Assembly (NCBI RefSeq): GCF_042477335.2
Contig: NC_091255.1
Location: 23,104,501-23,168,500, forward strand
DNA length: 64,000 bases
Direction: 5' to 3'
DNA from: Ovis canadensis
Taxonomy: Eukaryota; Chordata; Mammalia; Artiodactyla; Bovidae
The number at the start of each line of letters is the position of its first letter. Position 1 is the first letter of the stretch. Both the position numbers and the translations under genes were made by a program. The notes under the pieces are model-generated. The model made no database searches, was not told the DNA's origin, and saw only the letters and a program-made list of their open reading frames with translations. This document shows, piece after piece, positions 1 to 12,600 of the stretch.

Positions 1-2454
1 ATGCTGCACCAATTTATGCAGGGTTGGCTGTTAGAAGATATTTAGACTCAATATGTTGTTAATATACTCGTAATTCTGAAATATCTAATGTCTCAAAGAA
101 TTTAAATATAAATTGAGGTTAGTTCTAAGACTCAAATTCAGAAAGGAAGTTGGAAAGAAGAAAATAAAGTTTAACCCAAGAAAAATCAATTGCTTCAAAT
201 GGCCTTGGGACATAAAAATGTTTTTAACTGCTATAAATATTAGCAGAATTATTCATGAAACACATCTGACATATATTTCACCCATACCTTCTTTCTTTAT
301 TCAAATATTAAGTATCTCCTGTGGAGACAATGGCTAGGCCCTGGCAATAGAGACAACACATGGTGCCTGGCTTCAAAGAGCTCAAAGAACATTTATTATT
401 TATTAAAATATGAGAGGTGCTATTACCTAAATAATTTTAAAAAAAACTGTTTAAGAGAGCATATAAAACTAAGTGCTTCTAAAAAGGGTGACAAATTTAG
501 TGTCGTTTCTTTGTGTAGTGGTTAAAATAATTTTATACATGATTGTGGCTAAGGAAAATTTATTATCAATGCCACATCACAATTTAGAAATGAATAATAT
601 AAAAGTAAGTCTCCCCCAATCACCCAGCCCTCCCCTACCTTAACTCCCCCATCCCCCAAGTACCCATCCATATAAATAGTGCACTATGAGCTTACAAACA
701 CACATATATTCATTTTACACAAAACCAGTTTCATCCTATACTCACGCTGCTTTCTGCAGTGGCACACACAGCTGTCATTTTTCCACCATATACACAGCAC
801 TGCACGATTATTTACTAGTGTCCTATTGATGAAGATTTAGATTGCTGCCTCCTTCTCCCTCCTTTATCCTAATCAGTTTTGTGGTCATTACAAAGTGGCA
901 GTAAATATCCTGGTATCTACCTCCAAGAGTCTGTCTATGTGGTGGCATTCATCTACCCATGAATTGTTTCAGTGGTATTATGTTATTAAAGGCAACAATC
1001 AGCCCCATTTCAATTTCTGTGCCTAAAACACACATACAAAAGTATTTCTTTAAAGTAGGCCAGGGTTTTCCCATGAGTCTGTATATAAGCAGATGAACTG
1101 GTTCATAACTTAGCCACTTAAGGCACTTGCCATTCAGCTCAATACCAGAAGTGACCCAGATTGCTTTACATAGATTTTCTTCATCATATGTTTATGAGTG
1201 CTTATTTGAGTGTTGAGTGTTTATTTGCACTCAAAATGGATTGCTGGTTAAAAACAAAAAAGTATAAAGAAAACTGAGATACAAGCTAATACAGCATAAA
1301 AATGGTAAATTTTAATCTCAAGATAATCTTTATCATATTCATAGGTTGCATTATTCTAAAAGAAATGCACATTTTTACTTACATCAAACTATCTGCCATA
1401 TTTGAAAAGCCATAAAAAACAAGAAACCGGCACTACCCAAATTAGATGCGACTGTTTGGCTGCATGTTGGAGCAGGAAGCTTGCTCCTGAGGAAGTGTTT
1501 ATGAACGGCTGACTGGAATCTCCTTAGATTTTCATTTGGAAACAAAACTTGAATATTATAAAGCATTAAGTTGATTTTTTTTTTTAAGAATACAAGTTTC
1601 TCTGAGTATCACATCAGGAAAGCAATCCCCATCCCAGCTTTTATTGATATTTAAATTGAAAGTTTTAATCTGTACACTCAGTCCGTCCCCAAAGCACGTC
1701 ATTTAATATCTGTAGACTACGTTTTTTATTACACAATGAAAATGAATACTACACATCACTTAATTGGGAAAATTTTTAATTTATCTAGTAAGTTGTTAAA
1801 CGTATTAAACTATACAATGCAGCTTAATAATGTAATCAAAGTAAAATTTTTTTACTTCAAATTATTTTTCTCATATATCAGCTACATATTTAACCCCCCC
1901 CAAAAAAATTCCTGAGATTCACAAAATACATACTTCTTTAAAAAAGCTTGAGTCCTCCCACAAATTCAAAACACTACAATAGGATAATTTCTAGAGATAG
2001 AGTCAATGGATTACAGGGGGTACATGCTATAAATCTTAACACTGACTGAAAAATTTAGTCCTATGAGAAATGAGAAAATGAGTGCAAGTTTTTCATGACC
2101 GGAAGTCAGGAGTGGACAAGTATCTCCACTGTCCAAACTCGATTATCCTGAGGGCTGATCTGATAGGCCTACTATCAGCCGTCCTTCACTGCCTCACTAT
2201 TCACATGGAAGCCACGATAAATCAGGGCCAGTCAAGGCTAACGACAAAAAAACAGAACCTTTTATGATTTTACAGTGTCATTATGTGTTTGGCAACTCAG
2301 AAAATTTTGTTTGGGATCTACTGTACTGCTACTCTGATAGGCCCTCATGAGGATCTCAAGAAAATAATGTATTGCCCCAAATTTGAGAGCTTCCAAAACA
2401 ATTCTTACCAGGCAAGCCCCAAAACAGTAATTCCTAAAACTATAACATGCATCA

Positions 2455-2640
2455 ACATTTTAACACACCAAGAAAGCCATTTAAAGTGCAGATTCCAGGG
2501 CTAAACCAGAGTTTCCGATTCATTATGTCAGAAGGGGGGCCCAGGATTTGTGACTCATTATGTCAGAAGTGGGGTCCAGGAATTCTTACGTTCAACAAGA
2601 AGCACAGGTGATTTTGATGATGGTGGTTTCTAGCTCACAT
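2455..2640 (+). mobile_element. MER5A-like hAT-Charlie DNA transposon remnant with internal duplication
   Basis: It contains diverged versions of the MER5A body: CAGATTCCAGGGC, then GAGTTTCCGATTCA, then CAGGTGATTTTGATGATGG. A 35-nt unit is duplicated in tandem at 2519-2553 and 2554-2588, which lengthens the element relative to its family. Confidence 0.6.
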
Positions 2641-2919
2641 ATGGAAATGCCAAGGGGAAGACTTTTTTCCATGTACTAAAAAGGGTAATTACTAAAGTTT
2701 GGACACTTCTTGTGTATTCTTTATATTTCCTTTAAAACCATCAAAGTGAAAAAGAGATCTTATTAAAGGCATGGATTCAAGGGTTGTTCTTTTTTCATAA
2801 CCAATAGTATTTCTAATTACACCACCATTTTACTTAAAATTAGAAACACAAAGATTTCATACATACTCTCATGAATCCTCAGCATAGACAAAGAACAGGA
2901 TTAAGTCTACTATGAAGAT

Positions 2920-3062
2920 AGAGGCGCAGTGGTAAAGAATCCACCTGCCAATGCAGGAGACACAAGAGACACGGGTTTGATCCCTAGGTCAGGAAGATCC
3001 CCTGGAGAAGGAAATGACAACCCGCTCCAGTATTCTTACCTAGAGAATCCCATGGACAGACG
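2920..3062 (+). mobile_element. Bov-tA SINE (tRNA-derived)
   Basis: Sense orientation: box-A-like GCAGTGGTAAAGAATCC, box-B-like GGGTTTGATCC, then the ruminant body with CCAGTATTCTTACC and ends near CCCATGGACAGA. Truncated at the 3' side. Confidence 0.85.
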
Positions 3063-6048
3063 TTTCAAACATCTGATATGGGAAAGAAATCTAATCAGAT
3101 AAGCCATTCAGAGGGGCAGTTAACTACATACTTATGCATAAGAGAACCCAAGACTGGTTAGGAATTTTTTACAGGGTCTCCAAGAGAAGAAAATATATGA
3201 TTAAATAAATAATTACTTTGATAACAAATCCAAACAGGATAGTTTCTCATATACAACCCTTACTACAGGATGATGATACCAATGTTAATTTAGTAAAAAC
3301 AATTCTAATAAGGGTCAAAATCTTGTTAGATCACCAGTTCTCCACTAATTTGGCTTGATTCAGTGGTACATTCCAACAACTGTAAGAACACAGGAAATTC
3401 TCCCTAACACTTTATCTCAGGTAAATAGTAAGAGTGAGTCTGAACTCTGATAAGAACCTAAAATACAGCTCTCCCATGCTGCCTGTTAAAATACAAATAC
3501 AGAGGACTTAAGAGAAAATGGAGATAAAGTCAGGGTTCAGAACTTGTGAACACAATGGAATCTACCAAGGACATTCACTTGATTATGAGACTAGCCTTAT
3601 CTATCCAGAGGTGACTGAAAAGGACCAAGGCAAAAAGTCTTTTTAGAAAACTGTTCTGATTCCATCTTAACAGAGTTACAAATGGGTGGTCATGGGTCTA
3701 GGCTAGGAAAGCTAGAATGCTCAATATAGATAATATTCACTGCCTTGATGATTATGTAAATTATTCTGCTTCAGGCAAAGGAAGATGCATAAAAGTTAAA
3801 AACTCTCTGAAGAGCTCTTACAAATAAATTGCAAAAGATGTCTCTATTTCCAATGGGTATGAATGTCAAGTGGAGTCTCAGCAGTTAAGATGACTCTGAC
3901 TATTCCACACATAGCTAAACACAGCCATCTTTAATTTGGCTGAGGAATGATGTCACACAATATGAGCTGAGACAGTCCCTTACCTTCTGAGTAATTCTAG
4001 GTGCTGAGTGACCCAGCACTCTCATCTCTACCTAGTCTCTTTCTTTTCTGCTCACTGTGCTTAAGTTTCACAAGGGGCCAAATACTGCTGATGCTTTGAA
4101 ATGTAGCCCTCAAGGGAGAGTTAAAACTTGAATACAAAGTAAACAATGTAATAAACAGAAATCCTATGATTCTTGGAAAATGGTATTTCTGAGAAAGCTA
4201 AAAGACTGTATAAATGTGAATTTATCTGTATTTAGGGGGTTTTCTCAAGTATGACACAGGCACTGTTAATGTCAAGTTTACTATTTTACCATCTCGAATA
4301 AACACCAGACATCTTTGGATTTGGTTAAGTTATATAAAGCTCTTTCTTTTGTACAAAGCAGAGAGGCTCCAAAGCCTGTAACAAAAGGCAGAAATGAGCT
4401 CCAAGGCCCTAAGATGAAGTCAAACACATCACTAATTTAATGGCAGTCACCCTGCAGTGTCTGTAATTAGCCCTACATGATTAAGAAGTGGCAATTTCTA
4501 CTCAAAATGGCCCCCTGTAGATGACCTATTATACATTAATGTGAAAATGACTTCCTGTGTCCAACCTAAATGCTTTGATTCAAAAAGATGACCAATTTCT
4601 GCCCTTAGTACCAAGACATGCCTGATCAGTGATGGACAACCTCCCATCCACCTTTCATGGACAGACTGGTGAGCCACGGCCTGCCCTTAGCTCCACATGA
4701 TCATATGAATGCTTCTCCAGACTAACTGTAATGGGGTCAAGTGAAAGCTTAGAGACTTGGGAAAACAGCATGCTCATTATTGGAGAAATGAAGAAAACTG
4801 GGGTACAAGGGTGTCTTGGGGGACAAGACACCTCTGTTTTCTGCAAAATGAATTTTACAATATCCTTTAACTCAACTACTGTTGGTCAACTGCTCCATTA
4901 AAAGATAATCAAGCAGATAATTCTCAATAATGTTTACATGAATCAATAATCAGATAAGAAAATTATCTTAATTTTTAGCTTCAGGCCTTCTTCATGTTTG
5001 AGTTCACCGACTGTAAAACATCTGTATTTGAATCAAGTGTCAGAAAGTAGCCTGACTCTAGCTGTTTTCTTGGCTGTATTTTTTTCAGAGTTGTGTAGTA
5101 TAGTCTAAAAACAACTTATTTGGTAATGCTGTCTGCTTTACAGTATTCCATTAAGTTATTCAAATGCCTTATCTATCCAACAAACTTCTTGTCCTTAAAA
5201 TGGATTCCTGACATTTCTAAAATTAAATACTGTCAGAGGAAAGAAGAACTTTGCATTTAACATGTAGTAAATTATGTGCTCAGATCATTTAACAGGTAAT
5301 GTACTGGCAACTACTCTAGGTTCACATTTGTGGTCTCAATTTAGAACTGGGATTCAAGGAGTGTACTAGGTACATACCTCAACTGTACTAATTACAATAT
5401 TTACCATATCTAATCCTCCAATTGTGCTTGTTTTTGACATGAAATAAAGTTCACCAGAACAAAAAGTAAAAAATAAAAATATAAATAAAGATGACAACTC
5501 AGAACTAGGCAAAATAAAACAGTTTCAAATTTTGAAATATACAACTGTAAATAGATGAAAGAGGAAATGGTAAATTGAATATCTGAATAGTCTGCTAAAA
5601 TCAGCCTGTTTTCAAATTCAATTAAGAACATCACTGGATCATGATGGATTGATTATCATTATACTAGTCACATCAGAAAAAGTACTTCGATTTTTGTACT
5701 TCGATTTCTGTGTATCCAGCTTGGGGCCACATTCCTGAAATGAGAACCCTCCCTACGAAGACCAGCTTTAGCACTTTAAAATTACTTTAAGAGAAAGCAA
5801 CCAATCTAGAAGGCAGAACAGCACACATAAGATCTTTGTCAAAGCATCTACCATCTCTCTACAGGGTACTTCCATTTGAAAGCTGAAATTAAGTCCCTCA
5901 GAAGGAAGTACTGTGAGACTCAATGTCACTTTCAGAGAGGCATGTCCTTCATTCACACTGAAGAGTCTAATTTAAGTTCAATTTTCATGAATTACCATTA
6001 AAACAAAAGTCAGTCAACTCATTTAAAAGCCATACAACCAGTTCTAAT

Positions 6049-6333
6049 TCAGCTGCTGCTGCTGCTAAATTGCTTCAGTCGTGCCCGACTCTATGAGACC
6101 CCATAGATGGCAGCCCACAAGCCTCCCCCGTCCCTGGGATTCTCCAGGCAAGAACACTGGAGCGGGTTGCCATTTCCTTCTCCAACGCATGAAAGTGAAA
6201 AGTGAAAGTGAAGTTGCTCAGTCGTGTCCAACTCTTTAGCGACCCCATGGACTGCAGCCCACCAGGCTCCTCAGTCCATGGGATTTTCCAGGCAAGAGTA
6301 CTGGAGTGGGGTGCCACTGTCTTTTCCTCTAAT
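6049..6333 (-). mobile_element. Bov-A2 SINE (two A units, antisense) with (GCT)n tail
   Basis: Two A-type units follow each other: one starts GCTTCAGTCGTGCCCGACTC and the other GCTCAGTCGTGTCC, joined by a GAAAGTGAAAAGTGAAAGTG linker. The GCT-repeat end marks the 3' tail. It lies 170 nt from the exon 12 donor in intron 12. Confidence 0.9.
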
Positions 6334-6504
6334 TCAGCAGAATATGTAAAAGAAGTACTGCTTCGAATTTTTTTTAACAGAATCTAAAGACTGTACTCTT
6401 TACATTCAAAACCTCCCCAAATGAACCTTCTTGGGAGAAGTTTTACACTTTCCAAGAATTTAAAACAAGACAAATCAACTCCATGCTTTTTCCAGATTTC
6501 TTAC

Positions 6505-6603
6505 CTGTGTTGCCAAACTCAAGACCTGCTGCACCAGCTCCTGTGTTTCTGATGGTTTCTTGAGGAACAGCTTCACTATGGCAGTGAGCAGAGTGAGCTG
6601 CAC
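6505..6603 (-). CDS. AP2B1: AP2B1 exon 12, residues 480-512 (last exon inside the window)
   Basis: 99 nt, 33 codons, acceptor ATTTAG and donor GTAAGA. It encodes [19 protein letters not shown] to QVLSLATQ. The next exon (starting DSDNPDLRDRG in the family) was not found in 1-6504, so intron 12 runs off the left edge. Confidence 0.97.
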
Positions 6604-9600
6604 CTAAATAAATTTAATAGATGAAGTGAAAGGCATCCATATTATTCCACACCACCAATTCCAAAGTGGTGTTTCCCCAAACATGACTGACTGACTTACT
6701 ACAAGGCCTTTCTGGTTTTGATTAATAGACAAAGGTTGAAAACTCCGCCAGTATCAACAATAGCAGTCAAAGGTTTTCATCAACTGAAAACTCACTAGAC
6801 TCCTACCTCCAAGTTGCATTTTTGGCATCAAAAACTGCCTGTTTGTTTATGCCTCAGATTAATCATCTATATTTCTTAAAGTATATGCTAACATGCTGAT
6901 GGCAATAAAACTGGTTCCTGACCAAATTCTCTATTATTTACTTCCACCGAAAGCTACAACTTTTGGGGAACTGGAGAATCGTTTATCATACTGAGGCAAG
7001 AGCCAAGACCACAGAATTATACTAGATCACAGTCAATTAAGAGTGGCTTGCTGAACCATGAAATTACTGGCTTGTATGTATTCCTTGTCAGGGCCTATTA
7101 AAATTACTATGATAGAATACATTTATGAACTTCAATTTGCAGTGAGTATGAACACCAGGGGGAAAAGGTTTAATAATTTATCTGCTTCTCTGGGCCTTTG
7201 ACTCAAAAGTCTCTCAAGGTCTCTCAATTTTGGTAGAGGACAGATAGAAGGTGGGAAGGAAGATTCTTTTCAAAATGCACATGCCAGCCTTCACCCCGAC
7301 AAAAACTCCAGCTGTAACCGAGCCACAACCATTATTGACAGTAATGGGCAATCATCTTTAGGTGACAGAAAATTATAATTAACTATCGCTCTAAGCCAGT
7401 AGTTGTCAAAGCATGGTTCTGGAGCAGCAGCAGCAGCAGCAGCATCACCACTCTGAACCTTGTAAAAATGAACCATCTCAGGCCTACTGAGTCAGAAACT
7501 CTAATGTGGGTTCCAGCAACCTGTAGCTTCAACAGAGATTAAATACCAGTGCTTAGGTGTTTCTACAGCTCATTAAAGTTTGAGAACCACTAGCGTAAGC
7601 TAAACAGGCTTGTTCCAACAGACGTCAGCACAACTGAAAAAGCTCACCCCTTTTGCTTTCAGGAAAAAAATGAACATATGCACACATATATACACACCAC
7701 ACATATACACACTATATATACACTACAGACTATATATATATACACATATATATATATAAGTTCAGACACACAAAACTGCCTAACCTTTACCTTTCCTGAA
7801 ATCCTCCCCCAAACATCTATTTCATTAGGTATAGAAGAGAACTTACTTGGGTGCTTTCATCATGAAAACCCTCCAGGAAGCTCTCTAGTAACTCATCAGC
7901 ATTGTCAATTCTTTCAGCATATTCTCCCACAATCCAAATCATAGCTGCTCGAGCGTCTGGCTCATCCAGTGAATCTAAGTTCTCACACAGTGTGGCAATG
8001 ATACTTTCGTATCTGATGTAACAAAATGGACTATGGTTACTGAGGGCAAAACTGAGAACTGTATTTAACAATGAAGACTAAAAGCAAAACCATGGACAAG
8101 GTATCCACACTTAATCAAGAAATTTAGAAACCCAACCCCTCTTTCCTGACAGAGTGGTAAAAGCATATCCTTTTCCCAAAAATACCATTTCTAGAATTAA
8201 AAAAAATATATATAAAACACTTAATAAACCACTACCTTGTTAAAATATTTCTTCTAATTTTGAGTCCACCATTAAACTAACTTAATTGTAAGTCACTTCA
8301 TTTCATATGATCTTTAAAGATTAGTCAGAAGCCTCAGCACAACCTATCTCTATGATTATAAGGTAAAATGACATTTAGGGTGCTTAGATGATCTGCTTTT
8401 TTTTTTTCAATTGGAGGGTAACTGCATTACAGTGTTGTGATTTCTGCCACACAACAACACGAATCAGTCTTAAATTATACATATATCTCCTCCCCCTTGA
8501 ATCTGCTTATTTCACTCTTTCAGATTCTTTAATTGCTTGCCTTCAAAAGCAAATCTGAAAAAGTGTATGTTTCACAAACTAAGACCTCAACATGAAAATT
8601 TTCTGTGAAGTGAAAATGTAGATTTTGCATATCTTAATGGAAGCAGCTACCATACTTGAGAAAAGGTCTAAAACGCTGATAATTTATCGTTACATGTTCT
8701 ACAATTTTCTAAAAGTACTAGGTAACATACAAAGTGAATAGTGAAGCTGTCACCTTCCTGGATTTTACAATAGGGTGGCCATATTACTCAAACTGAGACA
8801 TTTCTGAGAGTGGAAAGGGGGCACATTTATTAATTACGCTTGGTAAGAAGCATAAAATGGATTATGCCCAGACATGAGTATCCTATTTAATAGTAACTTC
8901 ATCACCAAAGAACCTGATTAACTTTAAAAATATGTCAATCGACAATGCATATTCAGACAGAGCTTCAATTCTTCTAAAAGTGATAAAACAGTAAAAATGA
9001 GATTTTAATCCTCGTGCTCACAAACTTACACGTTTCTGATTTTTAATAAAGCATTTAATTATGACCAAATAATTCTTACCTAGCCAGTCTCAAAGTGCTT
9101 TATTTAAACATTTCCTAAACGAACTGAGGAAGAGGGGCAGAAGTATTTGGACATACTTGTTGGGGTATTTGCGGAAGATGTCCCTGATGACAACAATCGC
9201 CTCTTGGACCACATAATTTACTTTGGTTTGGATGAGATCAAGCAACGTGCTCACACAGCGCTCTGCAGATTGCTACAATGAAGAACATAATGAGAAGTCA
9301 GATATCTACCCAATAACACAACCTCAACAAAAAAAAATGGGGGTGGGGGGAGAGAACATCCAGGTACATCAACTAAACTAGATTAAAAGATGAGGCACTT
9401 AATTTGATCATACTGTATTAGACACAGGGTTATCTGATGGAGATGTACAGAAGTTCAAGATACACCCCAAATTTTACTCATTACAAAAGAGTCAGTTCAA
9501 GTGAACAAAATCATCTTGGATAGCCAGGATGACAGAAAAGAGAAGATAGCGTAAGTCAAGGTATTAGCAAAGAGTAAGAATGACAGAATACACCGGAGTA

Positions 9601-12600
9601 GGAGGTCTTTATCTGCAGTTCATGAATGAGCAAGACAGAGGGCATCTTTAAACCTCTTGAAATGAAACTGCCAAATTTCATTTGTGCAGACAAGCACATT
9701 TCCCAGGAAGAGAGTCCACAGTTTTCATTGTATTTTCAGTTATCTGTGACTCAAAAAACTCTTAAGGAAAATCTGCCATCTTTTGGGCTATATAACTGAA
9801 AGTTTATGGACTTATAACTGTCTAAAGGGGATGAAGCAATGAGATAAACATCACTAAAATACAACCAGCCAAATCTAGACTCTGGAAAATTCTACAAGCC
9901 TATCGATCTAGTTCCTTCAATAAATGGCACCCAAATAAATAAGCAAAGACTTAACAGACATATTAACCAAATTCAACGTGTAGTTCTTTTGAGATTTTGA
10001 TTTGAACAAGGCAACTGTATTTAGACATAATTATGGAAAACTGAAAGCGGATTGGATATTTAATGAGATTAAGAATTAGTGTTAGTTGTTAAGTACAGTA
10101 GGACTTTTTAGAGGACTTATTAAATATATACCCTGGTCTACAGTAAGACCATATCTGAAATATCCATTAAAATACAACAGTAACCCAATTCCTTGAAGAA
10201 GGGAGAGGAAGTAGATCAATTGGAAACAGCAATGTATTGATATTTATTAAAGACAGATGGTGGGTACATGAGAGCTCATAAATCAAGTGCATGCCTAAAA
10301 ATTTCAACATTCTGAGTAATATAAGGAAAGCAAAACTGCATCCTGAGGTTATGTATACAAGGTCATATATGATGATTCTGCATTCTTCTATGTAGTTTTT
10401 CCCTTTTTGAATTACATCTTAATTCATTTTCAGCTAGTAATTCCTGTGCTATTATTACAAGAGCAAAACAGTTGGGAAATTTGAAAGAAATAAAGAGAAG
10501 AAAAGAAATTAGAAGTGGTAAACACCAAGGAATGGAAGACTAGGAAGTAGGAAATTTTAAATATGTAAGTCATGATAAATTATAGAGCACATAAGGGCTG
10601 AATTATCAAGTTAGATAGTACAAATAAACTGCTCAGCATAGGACTTGATACAAAGCAAACATTTACTAAGCCTTTAGTTTTAATATTATAATAAAGATAA
10701 AGGCTATCTCCTAGGATGCATCAACATTCAAAAATATTTAAGTCTAGGATAGCAATTTTCAAGCAAATTATCATCTCACTTATATTGCTTTTGATAAAAT
10801 TTTTAGAACTACCATTAAAGCAGTATGGCAGGTATTTTCCTGGTGGTCCAGTAGTTGAAGAATCTACTTTCTGATGCAGGTTCAATCCCTGGCAGGGGAA
10901 CTAAGATCCCACATGCCGAAGGGCAACTAAGCCTGCGTGCCACAACTAGAGCTTTCATGCCACAACTAAGATCTAAAGTAGCCAAAAAAAAAAAAGTGGT
11001 ATGGCAGGGGAACAAAAGTAAATATCCAGTCGCTGTACATAAAAAACAAGTCCAGAAACAAAGGCATTCAGATACATACAATTTGGTATATGATTTTTAA
11101 AAAAGGTAACATTCATAGCTTTAAGGAAAGGATCAAACGTTCTGGTGTTCGATCCCCATACTCTTTATCTTTAACCAAACCATTTCCATTAAAGTAGAAA
11201 ATAATGGTGAATTTTTTATAACTTTGAGGTGAACCATAAATTTCTGGGTGTGCCACTGAAGATATTATTGAGAGAAAATGGAAGAACTCACAAGGAAGTG
11301 CGAACTTCCATGCATCAAGCTGAGGAAAGAAGTGAAGCAAAAGGCAAGGGAAAGAGGGAAAGATATACACAACTGAAAGCAGACTTCCAGGGCATAGGGA
11401 GGAGAGAGAAAAAGGCCTTAAATGAACAATGCAAACAGAGAAAAACAAAAGAATGGTTAAGACTAGGGATCTCTTCAAGAAAACTGGAGATTCAGGGGAA
11501 CTTAAAATTATGTCCACGTCACCTCTGGGAGGGAATAGGCATAGGAGAACGCAGTGTTCTACTTTTAACTTCTATTATTTGATGGAGTAAATACATGGTT
11601 TTTGTTTCTACAGGACATAGTTAGTACCTTATCTTTACCTACACAAATCAGAAATGATTCACACGCCCTAAAGCTTGTACTCCACAACAAAAGAAGCCAC
11701 TGCAAGGAGAAGCCCAAGTACTCTAAATACAGAGTGGCCACTACTCGCTGCAACTAGAGAAAGCCTACACACAGCAACAAAGACCCACTGCAGCCAAAAG
11801 TAAAGACGAGAAACACCTTAATCTTAGCGACTTCAGATCGGTTCAGTTGTCGCTCAGTCGTGTCTGACTCTTTGCGACCCCACGGACCGCAGCACGCCAG
11901 GCTTCCCTGTCCCATCACCAACTCCCGGAGCTTGCTCAAACTCATGTCCATCGAGTAGGTGATGTCATCCAACCATCTCATCCTCTGTCATCCCCTTCTC
12001 CTCTTGCCTTCAATCTTTCCCAACATCAGGGTCTTTTCCAAGGAGTCAGTTCTTCACATCAGGTGGCCAAAGTATTGGAGCTTCAACTTCAGCATCAATC
12101 CTTCCAATGAATATTCAGGACTGATTTCCTTTAGGATGGACTGGTTGGATCTCTTTGCAGTCCAAGGGACTCTCAAGAGTCTTCTCCAATACCACAGTTC
12201 AAAAGCATCAATTCTTCGGCACTCAGTTTTCTTTATAATCCAATGCTCATATCCATACATGACCACTGGAAAAACCATACTTTTGACTAGATGGACCTTT
12301 GTTGGCAAAGTAATCTCTCTGCTTTATAATATGCTGTCTAGGTTGGTCATTGCTTTTCTTCCAAGGAGCAAGCGTATTTTAATTTCATAGCTGCAGTTAT
12401 CATCTGCAGTGATTTTGGTGCCCAAAAAATAAAGTCTGCCACTGTTTCCACTGCATCCCCATCTATCTGCCATGAAGTAATGGGACCAGACCCAATGATC
12501 TTAGTTTCCTGAATGTTGAGTTTTAAGCCAACTTTTTCACTCTCCTCTTTCACTTTCAAGAGGCTCTTTAGTGCTTCGCTTTCTGCCATAAGGGTGGTAT

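Larger units (their letters stand above)
1..6504 (-). other. AP2B1: AP2B1 intron 12 (partial)
   Basis: AT-rich noncoding DNA with stop codons in all frames over most of its length. Recognisable contents are a MER5A remnant (2455-2640), a Bov-tA SINE (2920-3062) and a Bov-A2 SINE (6049-6333). The stretch 600-960 has the feel of an old degraded transposon, but I cannot name it. No exon or RNA gene is seen. Confidence 0.7.

Noticed and set aside
1-6504. Search for AP2B1 exon 13
   Set aside because: No minus-strand segment encoding the expected DSDNPDLRDRG start was found; intron 12 simply extends past the edge.
7291-7476. Minus-strand ORF with poly-alanine
   Set aside because: Generated by an AGC repeat in a MER5A remnant.
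11959-12390. Long plus-strand ORF near 12 kb (also similar ORFs at 19.5, 34.2, 34.9 and 61.4 kb)
   Set aside because: These are the antisense of BovB RT sequence and recur at each BovB copy, so not genes.
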